NCBI GenBank assembly: GCA_016946835.1
Contig: JACVTC010000195.1
Location: 190,001-225,795, forward strand
Direction of reading: 5' to 3'
Source: Neocallimastix lanati (nom. inval.)
Taxonomy: Eukaryota > Neocallimastigomycota > Neocallimastigomycetes > Neocallimastigales > Neocallimastigaceae
Length of the DNA stretch: 35,795 nucleotides
The position numbers were made by a program, and so were the translations under genes. This document shows positions 19,401-25,316 of the stretch, in pieces. Each line of letters begins with the position of its first letter. Position 1 is the first letter of the stretch. The notes beneath the pieces are model-generated. The model was not told the origin of the DNA and ran no database searches. It saw only the letters and a program-made list of their open reading frames with translations.

Positions 19401-19617
19401 AGACCGTCCTTTATTGGATGATAATGCCTTATGTTGTGCAAACACTGATAATATTAGTAGTTTGATTGATGCCCAAACGGCTGACACATATTGCAAATCT
19501 ATTTTAGAAAAGATTAAAACTAAGTCAAACACAGTTAAAAGTTCTTTATTTTCTTTAAATGAAGGGGTCTTACATTTCCAAAACAGAATCATCGTCCCAT
19601 CCACTTTAAGAGCATGA
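16480..19617 (+). CDS. ET gag-pol polyprotein, part 1 (Gag, protease, RT, RNase H)
   Basis: It starts at ATG 16480 in a good context, with a TAG in frame just upstream. Residues 1-210 form a retrotransposon Gag domain. No CCHC knuckle is present; a Lys/Arg-rich segment (about 210-245) probably replaces it. The protease has the canonical IDSGSA with Asp279. The RT has DYRKLNSITI and YLDD at residues 640-643. RNase H has TDAS at Asp789 and ends in PDSLSRRPDY. A 55-residue tandem duplication follows. The frame stops at TGA 19615-19617 in the VPSTLR region just before the integrase zinc domain, and the same frame resumes at once, so this is a nonsense mutation and not a natural end. Confidence 0.9.
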   Translation: MESNSNNAQIPSEVESSKLITALTEFIPTFFSANGVLSKDLADNNKLNVNELLEQSELFFKKHPNSFSTDDLKISYDISMLHGPPKKWGLSLKADGTLNSLSYDTFKDILISNFGDTKEQKDVLIEQLLNLKQLHLGRAALYTIEFRRLAGRIGWPDDVFIDLIKRGLLEDVKTEFNKLDKPKSLFEATNSIINIDRKCLLKQKVKTNDYKPKSSKSFKRKRNETNMTENKFKRNKHHKERDNGSILSANYTPSHNNKMTTTFLLTVNNKKIKTRILIDSGSARSYLCKSFVTANKIPYSNLSNTINVKLPNEKNMAIKQVTKRLKLTFMDHTETFEFFIANLQLQDVSAILGRDWLSLHSPYIDYKNNKIYFLESYCKNHCPSAKGNRFVFHSSDITASLLPNNEQKEEIPLGSIIPDSISEDELSDMNICAALVHNSEIKNTKRNKKIIKKYYYDLCIVFEKKEADKLPPHRVYDISIDLVPGAQLYFGPIYSLTVEEKKALREYIKENLAKGFIRKSKSPAGAPVLFVRKRDGSLRLCVDYRKLNSITIRNSYPIPRISDLIESFKGAIIFSRLDLRSAYNLVRVKKGHEYLTAFRTPFGHFEYRVMPFGLRNAPSVFQRFIQDIFSDDIGLFLFVYLDDIIIYSKNLTEHIKHVHHVLSLLVKNGLYVKLEKCEFHVPETTFLGFVVSINGLSMDKNKVKSILEWPTPKNMNELQSFLGLCNYYRKFIKNFAIIMEPLRILLKKNNEFKWNDDAENAFKKLKLAFTTDEILIYPDPDKEFTVETDASDFAVGCILSQISDKDNEFHPVAFHSRSLSSSELNYTIYDKELLAIITAFETWRHHLEGAKFPVQIITDHRNLLYFKKPQHLNQRQIRWSLFLSKFDFRISFRPGSRCGKPDSLSRRPDYKSVVSLHNKDRPLLDDYAFYCANTIISSLIDTQPTDKFCGSRSSEPDSSSRRPDYNSVVSLHNKDRPLLDDNALCCANTDNISSLIDAQTADTYCKSILEKIKTKSNTVKSSLFSLNEGVLHFQNRIIVPSTLRA
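19162..19491 (+). repeat. 165-bp (55-residue) in-frame tandem duplication in ET pol
   Basis: The segment beginning GGATCAAGG at 19162 is repeated from 19327. It includes the RNase H terminal SRRPDY block and VVSLHNKDRPLLDD. The copies keep frame and differ by scattered substitutions (for example GKPDSL against SEPDSS), so the duplication is not brand new. Confidence 0.9.
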
Positions 19618-19620
19618 ATT

Positions 19621-20679
19621 TTGAAATCTTTTCATGACTCACCCACCAACGGACACCAAGGTATTGACAAAACTCTTGATAAAATCAAGAAATACTACTG
19701 GTGGCCTAATATGAAGAAAGATATTCATAATTATGTACTTTCTTGTTCAACTTGTGCTAGGTGTAAAATTCGTAGACATAAACCCTACGGAAAAATTCAA
19801 CCGTTGCCTGTTCCCAATAAACCATGGGAAATTATTGGGGTTGATTTTATAGTTTCGTTACCTAGTTCACAAGATTGCACATGTATTATGGTGGTTTCGG
19901 ATCACTTAACAAAGATGATCCATTTAGTTCCTTGCTCCGACGTCCCTTCCGCTGACCTGACCGCCAAGATGCTCCTTTACAACGTTTTTCGGTATCATGG
20001 ATTCCCTAAAATCATTGTCTCTGATCATGGCTCCCAGTTCTCTTCTGAATTTTGGACCTCACTCTGCTCAGCTCTAAATACTAAGCCAAGACTCGCTACT
20101 GCTCATCACCAACAAACAAATGGTCAAGTCGAAAGGGCTAATTCCGTAATCGAACAATATTTACGATGCTACTGTTCTACTGCCCAAAATGAATGGTGCT
20201 TTTATCTACCTATTTGTGAAATGGCTTATAACAACTCATTTCACAAATCTATAAACATGTCGCCTTTCTGTGCAAATTATGGTTTTAATCCAGTATGCAA
20301 TATTGACTCTCCTCCTGTTCTTTTAAAAGATAATGCCTCTGTACTTACTAGGGATTGGTCTGCCCATTTTGATGCCCTTAAAAAGCACCTTATCAAAGCT
20401 AAAGAAGATTTCAAAAAGTTTGGTGACTCTAGGAAAGCTTCTGGTCCTACTTTCCATGTTAACGACATGGTTTGGTTGAAAAGGTATTACTTCTCCAATG
20501 AACCTGCAAAAAAGCTTTCTAACCAGTATCTTGGACCCTTTAAGGTCATAGAAGTGAGGGAAAGAATGAACTACCAGCTTGAATTACCAGAAAATCTTCA
20601 TTTACACCCGGTATTTCATATCTCGCAGTTGGAGCCTTATACTGAAAGAGACATAGGATTAAAGGAACCATCACCATAA
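19621..20679 (+). CDS. ET polyprotein, part 2 (integrase)
   Basis: It is in the same frame as part 1 and separated from it by the TGA. It carries the HHCC zinc domain (His in HDSP and GHQG, then CSTCARC), then Asp in GVDF, Asp in SDHGSQF and Glu in NGQVERAN, the D,D-35-E integrase core. The C-terminal region has LGPFKVIE and HPVFHISQLEPY as in chromoviruses, but no chromodomain follows; the protein ends 13 residues later. No independent start is likely: at 19621 only TTG is available. Expression would need readthrough of TGA or an undamaged relative. Confidence 0.88.
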   Translation: MKSFHDSPTNGHQGIDKTLDKIKKYYWWPNMKKDIHNYVLSCSTCARCKIRRHKPYGKIQPLPVPNKPWEIIGVDFIVSLPSSQDCTCIMVVSDHLTKMIHLVPCSDVPSADLTAKMLLYNVFRYHGFPKIIVSDHGSQFSSEFWTSLCSALNTKPRLATAHHQQTNGQVERANSVIEQYLRCYCSTAQNEWCFYLPICEMAYNNSFHKSINMSPFCANYGFNPVCNIDSPPVLLKDNASVLTRDWSAHFDALKKHLIKAKEDFKKFGDSRKASGPTFHVNDMVWLKRYYFSNEPAKKLSNQYLGPFKVIEVRERMNYQLELPENLHLHPVFHISQLEPYTERDIGLKEPSP

Positions 20680-20688
20680 AGGGAGCAA
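20678..20688 (+). promoter_or_regulatory. Polypurine tract (ET)
   Basis: AAAGGGAGCAA follows the stop codon directly and precedes TGTAAG. Nearly the same string precedes LTR fragments c and b'. Confidence 0.8.
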
Positions 20689-21688
20689 TGTAAGAATCTA
20701 TAATTATTTTTAACAAAATAATTATATTTTCTTAGTTAGGTTATAATTAATATAACTTTTATTTAACTCATATTTCATTTATACAATTAATTATAATTAA
20801 TAATTTATTTAATTATATATTAAAATTTTATTTAGTTTAATATTAAAAATTTATTTAATCAAATAATTTTTATACATTTAAAATAATATTAAATTTATTT
20901 AATTATTCACTTAATTATTAAATTTATTAGTTTTAGTTTTCTCTCACTTATTAAATCATAAACTAAAACACTATTCTGTATTTTATCAATGTATTCTGTA
21001 TTCTATCATGTATTTTGTATTGTATTAATCATGTATTTTATTATTAATGTATTGTTTTATAATTTTTATGTAAAGTTCTATAAAATAGAACTAAATAGAT
21101 TAAATTTTAAATTTTATGATCGAAATAATTTTCATTATTTTATTCTTTTATTTTCGATCATTATATTAGATTAAGTAATCGGTTAATTAAGGTTTTTCCA
21201 ATTACTTCTTAAAAGTAATCGGTTTTATTTAATTAACACGATGATCGATATGGATAGAATATCGATCAAAAAACTTATCTAGGTTTTTCTTCTAGTCTTT
21301 TCCTAAATAAGAGATTTGTTAAGATTAGAACCCCTTTTGATTTTAACCTTATTTTGACAAAAAAGTATAAATAAGGCTCTTGAGTTCTCTTTGAGAAATC
21401 AAGAGTTATTATTATAACAATTATAATATAATAATAATAACAATAAGTTTTAACATTTAAAATTTTTAATAAAAAATAAAACAAATTATTTTAATAAAAC
21501 AAATTTTATAATTAAAACTTTTCCTTATCAATTTTAGTGTTTCGTCTATTATAATTCGTTATAATAAACTCGATAATTAGAAAGAACCATAGGTAAGTAT
21601 GATTCTTTTCTAAACCTTTAATATTAGCAGTTAGAGCTAATATTAATGATTAATAATTTAATTATAATCTTTTAATTAAATTATTACA
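20689..21688 (+). repeat. ET 3' LTR (1000 bp, TGTAA family)
   Basis: It starts TGTAAGAATC and ends TTACA. It is homologous to the solo LTR over the region of hairpins II-V. Hairpins seen: start hairpin 20691-20734; II GTTAATTAA (21182-21190) with TTAATTAAC (21229-21237); an extra stem 21242-21268; III 21274-21311; IV 21377-21405; V TATTATAA-TTCG-TTATAATA (21547-21566). It is followed by AAAAA and then E3. Confidence 0.85.
21366..21373 (+). promoter_or_regulatory. Candidate TATA box of ET LTR
   Basis: TATAAATA lies immediately before hairpin IV, matching the solo LTR layout. Confidence 0.5.
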
Positions 21689-21693
21689 AAAAA

Positions 21694-22159
21694 TGATACG
21701 ATATTTTATTTATGTATCTAAATTAATATTTATTTATGGGCAATGACAATAAGGAATTATGACAAAATAATATATTCTAATATTAAATAGAAATAACACA
21801 TACAATAATACAAAATAAAGTAATAAATATATCTTTTTAATGTACTCTTTATTTATTATTAATTATTAATTATTACATCAATTATTATTATTACTCTCTT
21901 ACATAAATATTATAATTAATTATCTCAAATATACATAATATCTCTTTTTAACTATACTAAAATAAAATATAAAAATAGCTATTTATGTGAATTAATTTAT
22001 CATAAGTATATACTTATAAATAAAAGAATTCTCCGTTTAATAATTATTATTCTAAAATTATATATATTATTCTAAAATTATTATTGACCAATAATATTTA
22101 AGTATTTCTTTAACCTAAAGAATCTACCTAAATACCATTTTTATAGTGGTCACGTATCA
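21694..22159 (-). repeat. E3 3' LTR (466 bp)
   Basis: It has 7-bp terminal inverted repeats TGATACG/CGTATCA and is the same length as the other copy. It is flanked on the left by A residues after the ET LTR end. Confidence 0.93.
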
Positions 22160-22221
22160 AGACGCCCCCACTTAAATTAGACTTCGTCCCCTGAAGTCTC
22201 TATAACCATATAATAAAATTT

Positions 22222-22267
<46 letters not shown>

Positions 22268-22287
22268 TTATTAAAATTTATTATTGG

Positions 22288-22318
<31 letters not shown>

Positions 22319-22455
22319 AAAAAAATTAAATTTTTGAATTAATGATTATTATATTTTTTGAAATTCGAAATCTTGAAATTTCGAATTAATTTAATTTAAA
22401 TTATTGTTATATATATAATTATTTATTTATTAATACTTCATCATAATTAAATTAT
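22160..22455 (-). promoter_or_regulatory. E3 3' untranslated region, stem-loop and polypurine tract
   Basis: On the minus strand AGACTTC and GAAGTCT (22179-22199) pair around AGGGGAC, followed by AAGTGGGGG (polypurine tract, 22160-22175). The stem-loop is wholly noncoding here. The rest, 22200-22455, holds long T-runs (A-runs on the element strand) and no gene. Confidence 0.75.
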
Positions 22456-23901
22456 TTATTTATTTTTTTTATTTCTATTATTATTATTTTTATTATTATT
22501 ATTGTTATTGTTATTGTTATTGTTATTATTGTTTTTATTATAATTCATTTCGTTAATATTATTAACATTTTTATTTTCGTTATTTGTATAATTATCATTG
22601 TTATTAGTATTGTTATTATTAAAACCACTATTATTTCCTACTGAATTTATGTTTCTACTATATCCATTATTGTTTTTATTTATATTATTTCCAATTATAT
22701 TATCTTGAGTATTATCTATATTTGAATTAAACGTATTTTCTACACAATTATTATTTAAATTATTGTTGAAATTAATTTCATTTCCAATATTTACATCTTT
22801 ATTTCCTTGCATATTATAATTTATACCATGATTATTGTATATTCTATTTTTTTTTGTATTCATATTCTCATTTAAACTACTGTTATTGTTATTGGTACCA
22901 AAATTTTTATTTAAATCATAATTACTTTTATTTAGATAATTATTTAAATTATTATAATTATTATTACCAAAATTATTATTTAAATTATAATTATTTCTAT
23001 AAATTTCTCTATTTCCATTATGCTTTTTACCAAAACTAATCATGTTATGATGATTTTCAGCAATATTACTATTTAAATTATAATTTCTACGATAATAATT
23101 AATATAGTTTTTATTTCTATCATATGAATTAAATTTATAATTATAATTATTATGGTTTCCAGGTATAAAATTTCTTCTTTTATTTATTTCCAAAATTCCA
23201 GTTCTTTCTAATTCCGCTAATTCTTTAAACGAGTGTCTACAATTAATTGCTTTATGACCTAACTCATAGCATCTAAAGCACATAATTTTATTATTCTTAT
23301 TGTTTTTATTGCTATTTAATTTATTCATTTTGCAATTATTATTATTCCATTTTTGATTATTATTCTTATAAATATTATTTAAATTTAAATTTAATTTCTT
23401 TTCAATTCTTTCAACTTTTTCTGCATATTTGATAGCTTCTTTTATATCTTCGATTTCTTCTTCTAATATTCTTAAACAAGGATATATTCTGGACCTGATT
23501 GAATTAACATAATTATTAACAGTAATTAATTTCTTTATATTACTATCAATATCATTATATTTTCTTAAGTATTTATAATTAAAATTACTAATTGATTCAT
23601 TTGAATTAATTTTTAAATTAATTAAGTTCCAATATTTTACGCTTGATGTTATTTCTAGATATTCTTCTAAGGCTATTTTTATTTCTTTTAAGCTAGGAAC
23701 CTGATTATTTTTTTCCTTTAATTCATCAAGAACATACCTAATTTCTTTATTTACACATTCTTTACATAAAATAAATCTTCTTTCTTGTTCTTTTATATTC
23801 CATAATTCAAATAACTCAGTTAATTCTTCTATCCATTCATTAATATCATTATTATAATTTTCTAATAATGGTAACGTATTTAATATCTTAAAAACATTCA
23901 T
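22456..23901 (-). CDS. E3 Gag with Asn-rich C-terminus
   Basis: The 481-residue protein starts at ATG 23901. The N-terminal 190 residues align by eye with the E2 and E4 Gags (WIEEL, CKECV, EYLEIT, YPC blocks). The zinc knuckle is Cys-x2-Cys-x4-His-x4-Cys (CFRCYELGHKAINC), followed by SFKELAELE. Unlike E2 and E4, there is no UUUAAAC heptamer and the frame continues for about 250 Asn-rich residues ending in a poly-Asn/Lys tail. NKRR just after the knuckle block resembles NGRR found after the slip in E2 and E4, so Gag may be fused in frame to the former protease leader. No lesion is visible. Confidence 0.88.
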   Translation of the reverse strand: MNVFKILNTLPLLENYNNDINEWIEELTELFELWNIKEQERRFILCKECVNKEIRYVLDELKEKNNQVPSLKEIKIALEEYLEITSSVKYWNLINLKINSNESISNFNYKYLRKYNDIDSNIKKLITVNNYVNSIRSRIYPCLRILEEEIEDIKEAIKYAEKVERIEKKLNLNLNNIYKNNNQKWNNNNCKMNKLNSNKNNKNNKIMCFRCYELGHKAINCRHSFKELAELERTGILEINKRRNFIPGNHNNYNYKFNSYDRNKNYINYYRRNYNLNSNIAENHHNMISFGKKHNGNREIYRNNYNLNNNFGNNNYNNLNNYLNKSNYDLNKNFGTNNNNSSLNENMNTKKNRIYNNHGINYNMQGNKDVNIGNEINFNNNLNNNCVENTFNSNIDNTQDNIIGNNINKNNNGYSRNINSVGNNSGFNNNNTNNNDNYTNNENKNVNNINEMNYNKNNNNNNNNNNNNNNKNNNNRNKKNK

Positions 23902-24077
23902 CTTTAAAAAATTTTATTTATTCTTATATATTTTTTTATTATAATTTTCTATTTCAATTTAATATTATTATAACTATTACTATTATAATTATTAGTAACT
24001 AATTTAAACTAATTAAATTCTTTTTATATACATACTAAAAATATTTATTATATAGACGTATTATTTTATTAATATTA

Positions 24078-24092
24078 TTTTCATATTATTTT
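24078..24092 (-). promoter_or_regulatory. Conserved leader motif (E3)
   Basis: AAAATAATATGAAAA on the minus strand lies 10 nt after the primer-binding site, as in E2. Confidence 0.5.
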
Positions 24093-24102
24093 GCTATTGT
24101 CA

Positions 24103-24120
24103 CGCCCGGATTCTCCACCA
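24103..24120 (-). promoter_or_regulatory. Primer-binding site (E3)
   Basis: TGGTGGAGAATCCGGGCG on the minus strand, four bases after the LTR end, is identical to that of E2. Confidence 0.8.
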
Positions 24121-24124
24121 AATT

Positions 24125-24590
24125 TGATACGATATTTTATTTATGTATCTAAATTAATATTTATTTATGGGCAATGACAATAAGGAATTATGACAAAATA
24201 ATGTATTCTAATATTAAATAGAAATAACACATACAATAATACAAAATAAAGTAATAAATATATCTTTTTAATGTACTCTTTATTTATTATTAATTATTAA
24301 TTATTACATCAATTATTATTATTACTCTCTTACATAAATATTATAATTAATTATCTCAAATATACATAATATCTCTTTTTAACTATACTAAAATAAAATA
24401 TAAAAATAGCTATTTATGTGAATTAATTTATCATAAGTATATACTTATAAATAAAAGAATTCTCCGTTTAATAATTATTATTCTAAAATTATATATATTA
24501 TTCTAAAATTATTATTGACCAATAATATTTAAGTATTTCTTTAACCTAAAGAATCTACCTAAATACCATTTTTATAGTGGTCACGTATCA
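24125..24590 (-). repeat. E3 5' LTR (466 bp)
   Basis: It is the partner of 21694-22159, essentially identical, with TGATACG/CGTATCA ends. It is followed on the plus strand by AAAA and then the E4 3' LTR. Confidence 0.93.
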
Positions 24591-24594
24591 AAAA

Positions 24595-25277
24595 TGGTGC
24601 AGGTACACAATAAACTTCAAAAAAAAATGAAAATAATATATTAGTTAATAATTTAATTTCAATTTCCAGTTTTTTTTATTTTTTTAACTCCTGATTTTTT
24701 TTTATTAAGTATTTTCTTTTTCTTTTATACTATTTTACTACATGAATTTTTATAATAATTTAAATTATTTTAATTCTTATTAGTATAATTATTACATGTG
24801 ATTTTAAATAATATTTTTTAAGAGTTATTTTAATAATAAAAATATTAATACTAATATAATTAATATTATCTTTAATGACAAATATTATTAATGATAAAAT
24901 TAAAAAATTTAACAATAAAATTATTGGTAATATTTTTGATAATATAATTCTTGAAACAATTTAATATTAATAATAATTAAATATAATAATAAAACAATTT
25001 AATTAATATAAGATAATAATTATTTAATAATTAGTCATTAATCAATTTAATTAAATAATGATTTTTTAATAATTAGTCATTAATCAATTTAATTAAATAA
25101 TGATTTTTTAATAATTAGTCATTAATCAATTTAATTTGATAATTTATATAATTATTTTAAATTAAGAATAAAATTTTGGAATTATAAAAATAGTTTAAAA
25201 TATTTAATACATAAAGTTATTAAACTTAATTATAATTTCCAATAGTATAATACGAATTATTAGTTAGTTCCGTATCA
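24595..25277 (-). repeat. E4 3' LTR (683 bp)
   Basis: On the element strand it starts TGATACGG after the polypurine tract and ends CTGCACCA. It contains a 42-bp tandem repeat (25025-25140). Confidence 0.92.
25025..25140 (-). repeat. 42-bp tandem repeat in the E4 LTR
   Basis: Nearly three copies, each starting TAATAATTAGTCATTAATCA, begin at 25025, 25067 and 25109. The array is also in the other LTR at about 30748-30863, so it predates the insertion. Confidence 0.85.
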
Positions 25278-25316
25278 TGACGCCCTTTCTTTATTTAGAC
25301 TTCGTCCCTGAAGTCT
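25278..25316 (-). promoter_or_regulatory. Pre-PPT stem-loop and polypurine tract (E4)
   Basis: AGACTTC/GAAGTCT pair at 25297-25316 with loop AGGGAC, overlapping the pol stop at 25291-25293. The polypurine tract AAGAAAGGGCG then leads to the LTR. Confidence 0.75.

Larger units (their letters stand above)
16480..21688 (+). mobile_element. ET: Tf/chromovirus-like Ty3/gypsy element, 5' LTR not found
   Basis: A single gag-pol frame (one internal TGA) is followed by a polypurine tract and a 1000-bp 3' LTR of the TGTAA family. Its protease (DSG), RT (YLDD) and integrase differ clearly from E1-E5, and its coding sequence is visibly less AT-rich, so it is a separate branch. No upstream LTR copy is present, so it is 5'-truncated or rearranged. 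Confidence 0.85.
21694..24590 (-). mobile_element. E3: gag-only non-autonomous LTR retrotransposon
   Basis: Both 466-bp LTRs are complete and differ at one visible base (A/G near 21769 versus 24200), so the insertion is recent. Inside are a primer-binding site, leader, a gag frame and a 3' stem-loop with polypurine tract. Protease, RT, RNase H and integrase are absent. The primer-binding site and leader motif match E2. It must use enzymes from other elements. Confidence 0.9.

Noticed and set aside
24591-24594. AAAA runs as a firm target-site duplication for E3, E4 and E5.
   Set aside because: The spacing is real, but A-runs are common here and the exact duplication length (4 or 5) is ambiguous. 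It is used only as supporting evidence.
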